NCBI GenBank assembly: GCA_036557885.1
Contig: DATBGS010000129.1
Coordinates: forward strand, 1-64,000
DNA: 64,000 nt
Direction: 5' to 3'
Source of the DNA: DATBGS01 sp036557885
GTDB taxonomy: Bacteria; Chloroflexota; Ktedonobacteria; Ktedonobacterales; DATBGS01
The notes under the pieces were generated by a model, which did no database searches, was not told where the DNA came from, and worked only from the letters and a program-made list of their open reading frames with translations. A program made the translations under genes and the position numbers. Positions 1 through 8,519 of the stretch are shown here, piece by piece (position 1 is the stretch's first letter; every line of letters starts with the position of its first letter).

Positions 1-9
1 AGAATGCCT

Positions 10-45
10 GGGGCGTCTGTAGCCCCGGCCACCGCGCCGGGATTC
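10..45. repeat. GC-rich inverted repeat, possibly a degenerate REP copy
   Basis: GGGGC and GCCCC flank a short loop and are followed by a GGCC-rich stretch. It resembles the REP-like sequences found elsewhere in the window (for example near 12150 and 30930), but the match is weak and the left side is cut by the window edge. Confidence 0.3.
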
Positions 46-83
46 GTTGGGGAAGAAGGCGCCAAGAGAAAGCGTGGCCTTCA

Positions 84-923
84 ATGATCGTTCTTTCCTA
101 CTATCAGACTCGACCGCTGCTGGCTGCCCGCCAGCAGAGTCAGCCATCGGCCACCATCTCGCCCGACCTGGGCCTGACGACCACAGAGGTACGCCTGGAC
201 CCCGATGAGGTTATCTTCCCAACCGGCGAAAAGCTGACCTGGGGCGACGTGCGGCGCATCAGTTCCAACGAGAAGCAGTGCTTTCTGCTGGAGGGCCAGG
301 CTATCCGCCCCATCCACGTCTACTCTGAAGCCACCAACTGGGTGCGCACGCTCTTTGCCACGCCCTCTGCGCCCACCACGATTGTGGCAGGCTTTCCCAT
401 GCACCGCATTCAAGACACCACCCCGCGCGAAGACACCCTCAAGAAAATCGCGGCCATCGCGCCTGTCATCGGCCAGGTGCTGGACACCGCCACCGGCCTG
501 GGCTATACCGCTATTGAAGCCGCCCGCACCGCCGAACACGTCACGACGATTGAGCTTGACCCCGCTGCACTGGAGCTTGCCCGCTTCAACCCCTGGTCAC
601 GCGACCTCTTTGACAACCCGCGCATCACGCAGTTGCTTGGTGATGCCGCCGAACTGATCGAAACCTTCCCAGAGCGCAGTTTTGCGCGCATCATCCACGA
701 CCCGCCCATCTTAAACCTGGCGGGCGACCTCTACTCCGGCGCCTTCTACAGCCAGCTTTACCGCGTCCTCACCGCCAAGGGCCAACTCTTTCATTATATT
801 GGCGACCTAGCCAGTCATTCCGGGGGGCGCACTGCTGCCGGGGTCGTCCGGCGCCTGCAAGAAGCCGGGTTCCGGCGCGTCGCGCGCCACCCTGAAGCCT
901 TTGGCGTCGTGGCCTTTAAGTGA
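84..923 (+). CDS. SAM-dependent methyltransferase, spermidine-synthase-like fold (COG2521-type)
   Basis: A 279-residue protein with a class I S-adenosylmethionine fold. Motif I appears as LDTATGLGYTAIEAA near residues 133-147. It is followed by the acidic strand end TTIELDPAALELAR, a GDAAELIETF loop that would contact the adenine, and an HDPP motif IIHDPPILNLAGDLYS in the position of the catalytic/strand 4 motif. The N-terminal 100 residues form a beta-rich lid-like region, as in spermidine synthase and the predicted archaeal methyltransferases of COG2521. The substrate cannot be told. The ATG lacks a strong Shine-Dalgarno sequence. The gene stands alone, with 128 bp to the next start. Confidence 0.8.
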   Translation: MIVLSYYQTRPLLAARQQSQPSATISPDLGLTTTEVRLDPDEVIFPTGEKLTWGDVRRISSNEKQCFLLEGQAIRPIHVYSEATNWVRTLFATPSAPTTIVAGFPMHRIQDTTPREDTLKKIAAIAPVIGQVLDTATGLGYTAIEAARTAEHVTTIELDPAALELARFNPWSRDLFDNPRITQLLGDAAELIETFPERSFARIIHDPPILNLAGDLYSGAFYSQLYRVLTAKGQLFHYIGDLASHSGGRTAAGVVRRLQEAGFRRVARHPEAFGVVAFK

Positions 924-1051
924 GCTAGTTCACACGCTGCAAGTGATCTGCTTCACTGCGCATCTCATACTGCTGAGCTACACTTCCTCTGGAAGGCCCC
1001 ACCTGTTGAGAGACAAGAGCCTCTGGCTCTCTCGGATAGAGGAAGCAGCCG

Positions 1052-2113
1052 ATGCGCACGATCTCGCGGCGCCGATTTCTTGCTGGCCTGGCAGGGCTGG
1101 CTGCGGCTGGCACAGGGCTGGGCTGGCTGGCATCCACGAAACGCCCCGCGCCAGCGCCAGCCAGGGCTGCCCCTCAGCAGTTGACGCCCGCGCATGCTCG
1201 CCTCACGCCTTCTCCTACCCGCCTGCCGCATGGCACGACCCTTGCCACCTACACCGGCCATACCGATCAGGTGGAGTCGCTGGCATGGTCGCCCGATGGC
1301 ACGCGCATCACTACCGGCAGCGCCGATACTACCGTGCAGGTCTGGGAGGCCGCCACCGGAGCACCCATCTTCACCTATCGCGGCCACGCCACCAAAGTCT
1401 GGTCGGTGGCGTGGTCGCCCGATGGACACCGCATTGCTTCTGGCAGCACCGGGGGCACCGTCCACGTCTGGGATGCCAGGACAGGCGCCGACGCCTTTGC
1501 CTATCTGGGCCACAGCGGGTGGGTCTACGCGGTGGCCTGGTCGCCCGACGGCACACAGATCGCTTCTGGCGGCATTGATGGCACGGTGCAGGTCTGGGAC
1601 GCTGCCAGCGGAGCGCGCCTGCTGACCTATCGCGGCCACACGGCGCTGGTGGAAGCGGTGGCGTGGTCGCCGGATGGACGGCGCATCGCCTCGTCGGACG
1701 ACGCCGGGACCGTCCAGGTCTGGGACGCCCAGAGCGGGCGCCGCCTCCTCACCTATCGCGGCCACACGGCTGCGGTCTATACTGTTGCCTGGGCGCCGGA
1801 TGGACGGCGTATCGCCTCCGGCAGCAACGACAACACCGCGCAGGTCTGGCAGGCCACAACAGGCGCGCTGCTTGCCCTCTACGATGGGCATACCGCCGGG
1901 GTTGAGGCGGTGGCGTGGTCGCCGGATGGCACGCGCATTGCCTCTGGCAGCCAGGATCAGATGGTACAGGTCTGGTACGCGCTGACGGGCGACGACGCCT
2001 TTACCTACAACGGCCACTCCGATTGGGTCTACGCGGTGGCCTGGTCGCCCGAAGGCACGCGCATCGCTTCTGGCTCCTGGGACACCACTGCGCAGGTCTG
2101 GACGGCAGAATAA
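1052..2113 (+). CDS. Tat-exported seven-bladed WD40 protein
   Basis: A 353-residue protein. The N-terminus SRRRFLAGLAGLAAAG (residues 5-20) has the twin-arginine pattern followed by a hydrophobic stretch, then an Ala/Pro-rich linker. So the protein is probably exported folded, or anchored by an uncleaved signal. Residues 60-353 hold seven WD40 repeats of about 42 residues, each with GH, AWSPDG and VQVW landmarks, enough for one closed propeller. Neighbouring blades are very alike at DNA level, suggesting recent blade duplication. The start is supported by AGAGGAAG 8 bases upstream. No catalytic domain is seen, so it is likely a binding scaffold. Confidence 0.85.
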   Translation: MRTISRRRFLAGLAGLAAAGTGLGWLASTKRPAPAPARAAPQQLTPAHARLTPSPTRLPHGTTLATYTGHTDQVESLAWSPDGTRITTGSADTTVQVWEAATGAPIFTYRGHATKVWSVAWSPDGHRIASGSTGGTVHVWDARTGADAFAYLGHSGWVYAVAWSPDGTQIASGGIDGTVQVWDAASGARLLTYRGHTALVEAVAWSPDGRRIASSDDAGTVQVWDAQSGRRLLTYRGHTAAVYTVAWAPDGRRIASGSNDNTAQVWQATTGALLALYDGHTAGVEAVAWSPDGTRIASGSQDQMVQVWYALTGDDAFTYNGHSDWVYAVAWSPEGTRIASGSWDTTAQVWTAE

Positions 2114-2167
2114 GCAAGGGCTGGTCCTGCCTTCCAAAAATCCCCCACTTCACCTCTTGACTTCTTC

Positions 2168-2297
2168 TGACTCGTGAGTTAAAATATTACTCGTGAGTCA
2201 CAAAATTACTCGTGAGTCACAAAATTACTGACGGGTCATAAAATGACCCATGAGTCATAAAATTACTCGTGAGTCACAAAATTACTGACCAGTCAGG
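2168..2297. promoter_or_regulatory. Seven-copy 19-bp operator array in front of tetR
   Basis: Seven units begin at 2170, 2189, 2208, 2227, 2246, 2265 and 2284, exactly 19 bp apart. The consensus is TACTCGTGAGTCACAAAAT. Each unit carries a near-palindrome: TGACTCGTGAGTT in the first, TGACGGGTCA in the fourth, TGACCAGTCA in the last. TGAC...GTCA half-sites are typical of TetR-family operators. The array ends about 20 bp before the tetR start, so autoregulation of the tetR-MFS pair is the natural reading. The AAAAT spacers make the array AT-rich relative to its surroundings. Confidence 0.8.
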
Positions 2298-2317
2298 GAG
2301 GAAGGCGAGGAGGTGAG

Positions 2318-2950
2318 ATGATGTCATCGGCGACTGATGCCCGCTCCCTGAAAGATAAGCAGCGCCAGGAACGCGCGGATATGATTCTCCAGGCGGCTGA
2401 GGAGTTGCTGGCAGAGAAGGGCTATCACGACACCTCTATTGATGAGATTGGGGCGCGGGTGGGCATCTCCAAGGCGACGGTGTATCTGCACTTTAAGACT
2501 AAGGAAGAACTGGTGTTTGCGTTGTTTGAGCGCGATATGCAGAGGTTTTTCCAGATGATGGAGGCAATCGTTGCCTCTCCGAAGGGGCCGCGTGCCAAGC
2601 TAGAAGAACTGTTCCGCACGATGTACAGGGGTGTGCTGAGCAAGAAGTTCCAGATGATCTCGACGATCTCCGTTAGCCCGGCGCTGCGCAAGATGTTTGA
2701 GGAGCAGCACGAACGCCTGCGGGCGCTGTCGGAGCAGCCCGTAGCCGAGGTGCGGACGCTGCTGGAGGCTGGCAAAGTCACCGGCGACTTTGACCCGAAG
2801 CTGCCCACCGATGCGATGCTGAGCACGTTCTTTAGCTTGCTTTCGCCGCAGGTCCACCAGCGGCTTTTTGCCAATACCGGCCAACTCTCTCCAGATGAAC
2901 TTGTGTCCGCTCTGGAGCGTATCTACTTCAAGGGAATCTCGGCTGTTTAG
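2318..2950 (+). CDS. TetR/AcrR-family transcriptional regulator
   Basis: A 210-residue regulator. The N-terminal helix-turn-helix spans about residues 25-65, with ISKATVYLHFKTKEEL as the recognition helix and following segment, which is diagnostic for TetR proteins. The C-terminal two thirds are helical and would form the ligand-binding and dimer domain. Two ATG codons stand in tandem (2318 and 2321) behind GAGGAGGTGAG; 2321 has the better spacing. The gene lies directly behind the operator array and 21 bp before an MFS drug exporter, so it probably represses itself and the pump until an effector binds. Confidence 0.92.
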   Translation: MMSSATDARSLKDKQRQERADMILQAAEELLAEKGYHDTSIDEIGARVGISKATVYLHFKTKEELVFALFERDMQRFFQMMEAIVASPKGPRAKLEELFRTMYRGVLSKKFQMISTISVSPALRKMFEEQHERLRALSEQPVAEVRTLLEAGKVTGDFDPKLPTDAMLSTFFSLLSPQVHQRLFANTGQLSPDELVSALERIYFKGISAV

Positions 2951-2971
2951 TGGAAAGGATACTCATTAGGA

Positions 2972-4705
2972 ATGGCAACGGTAACTGGGGCGACGCAGGT
3001 CGCCGAAGAAAACGAAGAACCCAAAGCACATCAGATAGCGGCGCCGGATGATGATGGGCCGCGCTATCCGCGCCGCGTGCAGATGTTGACGATGGCGGGC
3101 GTGCTGATGGTGATGCTGCTGGCGATGCTGGACCAGACGATTGTTGGCACAGCCATGCCGCGTGTGATTGCCGACCTGAACGGCTTTGATCGCTATACCT
3201 GGGTGACGACAGCCTATCTGCTGACCTCGACGGTGATGGTGCCGGTCTACGGCAAAATCTCCGATATGTTTGGGCGCAAGCCAATCTTGCTGGTGGCAAC
3301 GCTGCTGTTCCTGGCAGGCTCGGCGCTTTCTGGCGCGGCGCAGACCATGACGCAGTTGATTTTCTTCCGCGCGTTTCAGGGGATTGGCGCGGGCGGCCTG
3401 ATGCCGATTGCGATTGCGGTGGTGGGCGACATCTTTACGCCGCGCGAGCGGGCGAAATGGCAGGGTGTGACGGGGGCGGTCTTTGGGCTGGCGGCGATCA
3501 TCGGGCCATCGGTGGGTGGCTTTATTACGGATAACCTGACCTGGCGCTGGGTGTTTTATGTGAACCTGCCGACGGGTGCGGCGGCGCTGGCGGTGCTGAT
3601 CTTCTTGATGCCGACGCTGCGCAGCGAGAAGCGCAAGGCCATTGTTGACTATATTGGGGTGGCGCTGCTGATTGCTGGGGCGGTGCCGCTGCTGCTGGGC
3701 TTTAGCATGGCGGGCGTGCAGTATGACTGGAATTCGCCGCAGATTATCGGGCTGTTTATTGGCGCGGTGCTTGGTCTGGCGGCCTTCTTCATCTACGAAG
3801 GCTGGCTGGAGCATCGCGGCGGGCAGCCGATTATCGAGCCGACGCTGTTCAAGCATCCGATCTTTACCGTTTCGGTTGTGGTGACGATGATTTTTGGTAT
3901 GGGGCTGTTTGGCAGCATTGGCTTTATTCCGCTGTTTATGCAGGGCGTGGTGGGCACGTCGGCCACGAACAGCGGCCTGCTGCTGACGCCGCTGATGCTG
4001 ACCTCGATTGTGGGCAGCATTGTTTCGGGGCAGTTGGTGGCGCGGCTAGGCAAGTACAAGTGGATTGCGGTGGTTGGTGTGGTGATTACGCTGCTGGGGT
4101 CGCTGACGCTGCTGCGGCTGAATGTCAATTCGACGAGTACGGATGTGGTGCTGGCGATGTTGGTGCTGGGTCTGGGCATGGGCACCGGCATGTCGCTGTA
4201 TACGCTGATTGTGCAGAATGCGCTGCCCAAGAAGATTGGGCAGGCGTCGGCGGCGCTGATCTTCTTCCGTTCGATTGGCAGCACAGTGGGGCTGGCGGCG
4301 ATGGGTTCGGTGCTGAACTCGTCGTATCTGACGGCGTATCACAACGCGCTGCCTGGGGCGGTGAAGCAAGTGGTGCCAGAGAAGGTGCTTTCGACCTTTG
4401 ACAATCCGCAGATTTTGCTGAGTCCAGAGGCGCAGACGCAGTTGCATCAGTCCTTTGCCCAGGGTGGTCCGCAGGGGCTGGCGCTGTTGAATACGATTCT
4501 GGAGGCGGTGAAGACGGGGCTGGCGGGGAGCATCCATAACATCTTCTTGCTGAGCCTGGGGGTGACGGTGCTGAGCCTGGTGGCGGTGCTCTTCTTGAAG
4601 GAGATTCCGCTGCGGGGCGGGCGCGGCAAGGCAGCGGAAAATCCGGCGGTGGCCGCTGGCGAGGCGGAGCCAACGGGCGAAGGCGCGATGGCGACGATGA
4701 TTTAA
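2972..4705 (+). CDS. MFS drug:H+ antiporter, DHA2 family (EmrB/QacA type, 14 TM)
   Basis: A 577-residue membrane transporter, the usual length for the 14-helix DHA2 family. Visible signatures are the TM1 motif LDQTIVGTAMPRV (Asp54), motif A GKISDMFGRKP in loop 2-3, and motif C in helix 5 (GLAAIIGPSVGGF). A long extracytoplasmic loop with Leu/Gln/Ser-rich helices precedes the last helix. It would export hydrophobic or cationic compounds using the proton gradient. It follows tetR by 21 bp and ends just before a strong terminator, so tetR-MFS is a two-gene operon. Confidence 0.92.
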   Translation: MATVTGATQVAEENEEPKAHQIAAPDDDGPRYPRRVQMLTMAGVLMVMLLAMLDQTIVGTAMPRVIADLNGFDRYTWVTTAYLLTSTVMVPVYGKISDMFGRKPILLVATLLFLAGSALSGAAQTMTQLIFFRAFQGIGAGGLMPIAIAVVGDIFTPRERAKWQGVTGAVFGLAAIIGPSVGGFITDNLTWRWVFYVNLPTGAAALAVLIFLMPTLRSEKRKAIVDYIGVALLIAGAVPLLLGFSMAGVQYDWNSPQIIGLFIGAVLGLAAFFIYEGWLEHRGGQPIIEPTLFKHPIFTVSVVVTMIFGMGLFGSIGFIPLFMQGVVGTSATNSGLLLTPLMLTSIVGSIVSGQLVARLGKYKWIAVVGVVITLLGSLTLLRLNVNSTSTDVVLAMLVLGLGMGTGMSLYTLIVQNALPKKIGQASAALIFFRSIGSTVGLAAMGSVLNSSYLTAYHNALPGAVKQVVPEKVLSTFDNPQILLSPEAQTQLHQSFAQGGPQGLALLNTILEAVKTGLAGSIHNIFLLSLGVTVLSLVAVLFLKEIPLRGGRGKAAENPAVAAGEAEPTGEGAMATMI

Positions 4706-4723
4706 TTGTCCGACAAGTTAGCA

Positions 4724-4762
4724 AGCAACGTGGGGAGCAAGTCGCTCCCCACGTTGCTTTTT
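4724..4762 (+). terminator. Rho-independent terminator of the tetR-MFS operon
   Basis: A perfect 15-bp stem (AGCAACGTGGGGAGC with its complement at 4744-4758) encloses the 5-base loop AAGTC and runs into five T residues. It also separates the operon from the convergent kinase gene. Confidence 0.9.
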
Positions 4763-4806
4763 GCAACTTGCGTGGCGTTCCACCAACCACCAGCCCTTGC
4801 AATCCT

Positions 4807-6660
4807 TTACGGGCCAGGGTTGATCCAGCCAATTTTATTGCCGTTGCTTTCAGTGAACCAGAGGTTGCCATCTGGTCCAGCCGTAATGCCAAAGGGGTAG
4901 CTGCCGACAGTGGGTATAGCAAACTCGGTGATCTTGTCCGTTGATGTGATGCGCCCAATCTGATTGCTGTCGTATTCGGTAAACCACAAGTTGCCATCCT
5001 GCCCAGTGGTGATGTCATAAGGATGGCTGTTGGCTGTAGGCAGGGCAAACTCGGTGATCTTGCCCCCTGGAGTGATGCGCCCAATCTGGTTGCCTTCTAA
5101 TTCGGTAAACCAGAGATTGCCATCTGGCCCGGTGGTAATGCCATAAGGGTCACTGTTAACGGTGGGCAAGGGGAACTCATTGATCGAGCCTCCTGGGGTG
5201 ATGCGCCCAATTCGGTTGCCGGTGACTTCCCCTCCGATCCCCCCCAGGATGTAGCTTGCCTCCGTAAACCATAAGCTCCCATCTGGCCCGTTAACAATGT
5301 CTTCGGGAGAGCTACTACCAGTAGATAGGACAAACTCGGTAATCTTGCCTGCTGGCGTGATACGCCCAATCTGGTTGCTATCATACTCAGTTAACCAGAG
5401 GTTGCCATCTGCCCCTTTAGTGATACCAATAGGGCGGCTGCTGTAGCCGCTCAGGGCAAACTCTTTGATTGTTCCCAGTGTTGGCTTGCCCAGGAATGCC
5501 AGCGGGCCTTTGCCAGCAAAACCTACTCCGAGCAGGCTGAGCAGGCTTCCACTTAGTAATATCAACACCAGCACGCCCACCAGCAACCCTTTGGCCCAAC
5601 GGCGGTGTATCCTGGGTGACGTTAGTTCAGGGGCAGGTGGCACTACTGGCCGAGGTGGGGAGGTGCTGAAGGGTGGTGGTGGCTCGCCTTGGATGGTCCG
5701 CCGCAGATGAGGTATTGGGTCTGTTTCAGGGAGTGGCTGTGCAGGCGGAGCGGGCGCTCGCTGGAGTGGGGGCGCAAACTGTGAGGATGGGTTTGCCTGG
5801 GGAGGCGGCTGAATAGGCGCCGGAGGACGTACTGGAGGCGGCGCTGGCCGGTTGGCCTGCTCCAAGGCGGCAGCAAACGCTCGCATGCTGGCAAAGCGGT
5901 CTTTGGGGTCTTTTGCAAGCGCAGTCAGTACCACTTTCTCGACGGCTGGCGGGATAGCAGGGTTCTTTTGGCGCAAAGGCGGGGGCGTTCTGCTGAGATG
6001 TTGAGCAACGATTTCAGAAGCAGAGCCACGAAAGGGGCGCTCCCCAACCAGCCACTCATATGTTACGATAGCTAATGAGTATTGATCGCTTGCCTTGTGT
6101 GGCTTCCCTTCCATCTGCTCTGGAGACATATAGGGTAGCGTGCCTGGCGCATCTTTGGTGCTGAGAGATGAGGTGCTTTCTGCAATGGTGGCAATCCCAA
6201 AATCGCTGACCAGCACCTCATCTCTGGCACCTATCAAGAGGTTCTCTGGCTTGATGTCCCGATGAATAAATTGTTGGTCATGGGCATATTGGAGGGCAGA
6301 AGCTACCTGCTTGATGTAGGAAATCACTGTGGCTGGTGGAACACGCTCGCCTTGTAGGTGTCTGTCTCGCAAAGTGCCCTGAGGCGCGTAGGGCATTACC
6401 AAATAGGGAATGCCAGCCTCTATCCCGAAATCAAGGATGCCAACAATATTGGGGTGTTCTAGTTTGACGAGCTTACGCGCTTCTTCCTGAAACTTCTTCC
6501 ATTCAGGGCTGTCACTGGCAACTCGCGCATGCAGTACCTTGATGGCTGCCAATTTCTCCACATATATATGCTGACCCAGATAAACATCTGCAAATCCGCC
6601 CGATCCCAACAGCTTCGTAAGGCGATAATTCCCAAACGGCTGCCCCACGCGATCTGCCAT
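4807..6660 (-). CDS. Membrane Ser/Thr protein kinase with streptogramin-lyase-like propeller
   Basis: A 617-residue Hanks-type kinase. The cytoplasmic kinase domain covers residues 11-275 with Gly-rich loop GSGGFADVY, Lys41 (AAIK), HRDIKPEN at 133-140, DFG at 153-155 and SPE at 179-181, so it should be active. A Pro-rich linker (about 275-355) and one membrane helix (about 360-385) follow. The extracytoplasmic part has five repeats of the GPDGNLWFTE...NQIGRITP type seen in virginiamycin B lyase and related propellers. Five repeats is fewer than the seven blades of Vgb. No evidence exists for lyase activity; a ligand-binding sensor is more likely. GAGAGGTG precedes the ATG. Confidence 0.9.
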   Translation of the reverse strand: MADRVGQPFGNYRLTKLLGSGGFADVYLGQHIYVEKLAAIKVLHARVASDSPEWKKFQEEARKLVKLEHPNIVGILDFGIEAGIPYLVMPYAPQGTLRDRHLQGERVPPATVISYIKQVASALQYAHDQQFIHRDIKPENLLIGARDEVLVSDFGIATIAESTSSLSTKDAPGTLPYMSPEQMEGKPHKASDQYSLAIVTYEWLVGERPFRGSASEIVAQHLSRTPPPLRQKNPAIPPAVEKVVLTALAKDPKDRFASMRAFAAALEQANRPAPPPVRPPAPIQPPPQANPSSQFAPPLQRAPAPPAQPLPETDPIPHLRRTIQGEPPPPFSTSPPRPVVPPAPELTSPRIHRRWAKGLLVGVLVLILLSGSLLSLLGVGFAGKGPLAFLGKPTLGTIKEFALSGYSSRPIGITKGADGNLWLTEYDSNQIGRITPAGKITEFVLSTGSSSPEDIVNGPDGSLWFTEASYILGGIGGEVTGNRIGRITPGGSINEFPLPTVNSDPYGITTGPDGNLWFTELEGNQIGRITPGGKITEFALPTANSHPYDITTGQDGNLWFTEYDSNQIGRITSTDKITEFAIPTVGSYPFGITAGPDGNLWFTESNGNKIGWINPGP

Positions 6661-6707
6661 AGCTGCACCTCTCTACAAGAGAGAAACTTTCCCTGGAAAC
6701 TGCTGCT

Positions 6708-6736
6708 AGTATACCGAAGGGGCGCTGTGAATGCAA
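6708..6736 (-). promoter_or_regulatory. Sigma70-type promoter of the propeller kinase
   Basis: Read on the minus strand: TTGCAT (6736-6731), a 17-bp spacer, then TATACT (6713-6708), about 48 bp before the kinase start. Confidence 0.6.
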
Positions 6737-6761
6737 GCGGGGGAGGATGTTCAGGTGCAGT

Positions 6762-6860
6762 AGAGATGCCCGGCTGCCGTGCCCCTGCTTTGAGGGGGAA
6801 GCCGAGGGTACAGGCAACCCCGCCCCAGGCCGGTTGGAAACCGGCGGTACGCCCCGCCCC
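6762..6860. repeat. REP-like repeat cluster
   Basis: Contains GCCCCTGCTTTGAGGGGGAAGC and GGCCGGTTGGAAACCGGCGG hairpins. The same building blocks recur near 13105, 21480, 57720 and 59630. Confidence 0.6.
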
Positions 6861-6890
6861 TTGCAGAAGCACCCAAACGGGTGATATGAT
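6861..6890 (+). promoter_or_regulatory. Sigma70-type promoter for the pheS T-box transcript
   Basis: TTGCAG at 6861-6866, an 18-bp spacer, and TATGAT at 6885-6890. Transcription would start near 6897, just ahead of T-box stem I. Confidence 0.65.
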
Positions 6891-6896
6891 TGCTTC

Positions 6897-7225
6897 TATA
6901 GAAACATGACAACTGCATAGCGAGATGCGCGACGAACAGGAACACAGGCGCCCCAAGAGGGGACAGTTGCAGCGAGCGAGGGTTGGTGGAAGCCTCGCGG
7001 CTGGACCCGGCGCCGATTCACCTGGGAGCGGCATGGCTGAACCTGGCGGGAGCCACGAGTAGGCTGTGATGGACCTCTCACCATTAGCGGAGAGACAGAT
7101 CAAGCAGAACCGGTCTGATTGATGGTAGTTCTGCTGTGTCTGAATGAGTGAGCAGCCGTGTGCTGCTAAGCTGGGTGGTACCGCGAGTTGAACCCTCGTC
7201 CCAAACTGGGATGAGGGTTTTTTGT
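6897..7225 (+). promoter_or_regulatory. T-box leader, Phe (UUC specifier), controlling pheS
   Basis: The T-box sequence AAGCTGGGTGGTACCGCG at 7168-7185 is nearly canonical. Upstream, AGCGAGCGAGGGTTGGTGG (6971-6989) fits the conserved distal part of stem I. TTC at 7017-7019 followed by ACCTGGGAGC sits where the specifier codon is expected, matching the phenylalanine enzyme downstream. The leader senses uncharged tRNA-Phe: binding stabilises an antiterminator, charging allows termination at 7191-7223. A copy of the triple-hairpin repeat lies between the terminator and the pheS start. Confidence 0.9.
7191..7223 (+). terminator. T-box attenuator terminator
   Basis: A 13-bp stem (AACCCTCGTCCCA with TGGGATGAGGGTT, one G-U pair) has loop AAC and a run of six T residues. 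Its 5' arm overlaps what would be the antiterminator. Confidence 0.85.
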
Positions 7226-7253
7226 TTGGGGCTTGGAGTGTAGAGCAACATGG

Positions 7254-7318
7254 CTGGCGGTTAAAACCGCGCCTAAGGGCGTACCGCCGCAAAACCCGCC
7301 TGCGCGGGTTAGGACGAA
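7254..7318 (+). repeat. Triple-hairpin dispersed element, copy 1
   Basis: Hairpin 1 GCGGTT-AA-AACCGC, hairpin 2 GGCG-TAC-CGCC, hairpin 3 AACCCGC-CTGC-GCGGGTT, then tail AGGACGAA. It abuts the pheS Shine-Dalgarno sequence, so it is part of the pheS leader transcript. Confidence 0.8.
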
Positions 7319-7327
7319 GGAGCGAGT

Positions 7328-8362
7328 ATGTCAGAGCTAGAGGATTTGGAGCGATTGAAGGGGCGGGCGCTGGCGGAATTGGCGACGATTGAGGAGCCAG
7401 GGGCGCTGGAGGAATGGCGCACGCGCTATCTGGGGCGCGAGCGCGGAGAGTTGACGGCGGTGCTGCGCAATCTGGGGAAGCTGTCCGCTGAGGAGCGCAA
7501 GACGGTGGGGCAGGCGGCCAACGCGCTGAAGACGGAACTGGACACGCAGCTTGCGGCACGGCAGGCGGCGATCAAGGGGCGCGAGATGGCGCAGGCGCTG
7601 GAGCGCGAGCGGATTGATGTGACGCTGCCGGGGCGCGATGTGACGCCAGGGCATGTGCACCCGCTGTCGCAGGTGGTGCGGGATGTGGCGAAGATTTTCG
7701 GCGAGATGGGCTTCCTGGTGGTTGAGGGGCCGGAGATTGAGACGGATTATTACAACTTCCAGGCGCTGAATATCCCGACGGACCATCCCGCCCGCGATAT
7801 GCAGGATACGTTCTGGGTGGTGCCGGGGCAGATTTTGCTGCGCACGCAAACGTCACCGAATCAGATTCGCATTCTGGAGCAGGTGCAGCCGCCGGTGCGG
7901 GCGATTGTGCCGGGGAAGGTGTATCGGCACGAGGCGATTGACGCGACGCATGAGGCGATGTTCCATCAGATTGAGGGGCTGATGATTGATGAGCATTGCA
8001 CGATGGCCGATCTGAAGGGCATTCTCATCCGCTTCGCCAAGGAGATGTTCGGGGAGGACCGCAAGGTGCGCTTCCGGCCCAGTTACTTCCCGTTCACGGA
8101 GCCGAGCGCCGAGGTGGATATAAGCTGTGTGATCTGCAATGGCGCGGGCTGCCGGGTGTGCAAGTACAGCGGCTGGGTGGAGATTCTGGGGTCGGGGATG
8201 GTGGACCCGCGCGTGCTGCGCGGCGTGGGCTATGACCCGGCAAAGTATCGCGGCTTTGCGTTTGGGATGGGTGTGGAGCGCATGGCGATGATTCGCTATG
8301 GGATTGATGAGATTCGGCTGTTCACGGCGAACGATCTGCGCTTCTTGCGGCAGTTTGCGTAG
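7328..8362 (+). CDS. pheS: Phenylalanine-tRNA ligase alpha subunit
   Basis: A 344-residue class II aminoacyl-tRNA synthetase subunit. The N-terminal coiled coil covers about residues 1-90, followed by the catalytic core. Motif 2 reads YRHEAIDATHEAMFHQIEGL and motif 3 FGMGVERMAMIRYG. The insertion CVICNGAGCRVCKYSGW is the Cys-containing loop seen in many PheS proteins. It charges tRNA-Phe as an alpha2beta2 enzyme with PheT. AAGGAG lies 7 bases before the ATG. Expression is controlled by the T-box upstream. pheT does not follow directly: hom lies between. Confidence 0.97.
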   Translation: MSELEDLERLKGRALAELATIEEPGALEEWRTRYLGRERGELTAVLRNLGKLSAEERKTVGQAANALKTELDTQLAARQAAIKGREMAQALERERIDVTLPGRDVTPGHVHPLSQVVRDVAKIFGEMGFLVVEGPEIETDYYNFQALNIPTDHPARDMQDTFWVVPGQILLRTQTSPNQIRILEQVQPPVRAIVPGKVYRHEAIDATHEAMFHQIEGLMIDEHCTMADLKGILIRFAKEMFGEDRKVRFRPSYFPFTEPSAEVDISCVICNGAGCRVCKYSGWVEILGSGMVDPRVLRGVGYDPAKYRGFAFGMGVERMAMIRYGIDEIRLFTANDLRFLRQFA

Positions 8363-8420
8363 GGGCCGCGCCCAGCCCCCGCCCCAGCCGCGCCTGAAGA
8401 CGCACCTGGAGTCCCTACGG

Positions 8421-8450
8421 GACGCGAAGCCCGCCTGCGCGGGCTGGGAC
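8421..8450 (+). repeat. Partial triple-hairpin element (hairpin 3 and tail only)
   Basis: AGCCCGC-CTGC-GCGGGCT followed by GGGACG. This matches the third hairpin of the dispersed element with a different but still paired stem. Confidence 0.55.
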
Positions 8451-8519
8451 GGACCCGCCAGGGTCGGCGGGGCTACGAACAGGGCTGTGGGCTGAGCCTG
8501 GATTTTTAAGGAGGCAAGT

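Noticed and set aside
965..2137. A 390-codon open frame antisense to the first WD40 gene (and similar ones antisense to the WD40 gene at 13213)
   Set aside because: The repeats are GC-rich and open in several frames. The WD40 frame has the protein family and ribosome-binding site; the antisense frame repeats with the blades and matches nothing.
2168..2297. The 19-bp tandem repeats as a CRISPR array or iteron origin
   Set aside because: There are no spacers of CRISPR length and no cas genes; there is no rep gene. The palindromic TGAC...GTCA units directly before tetR fit operators better.
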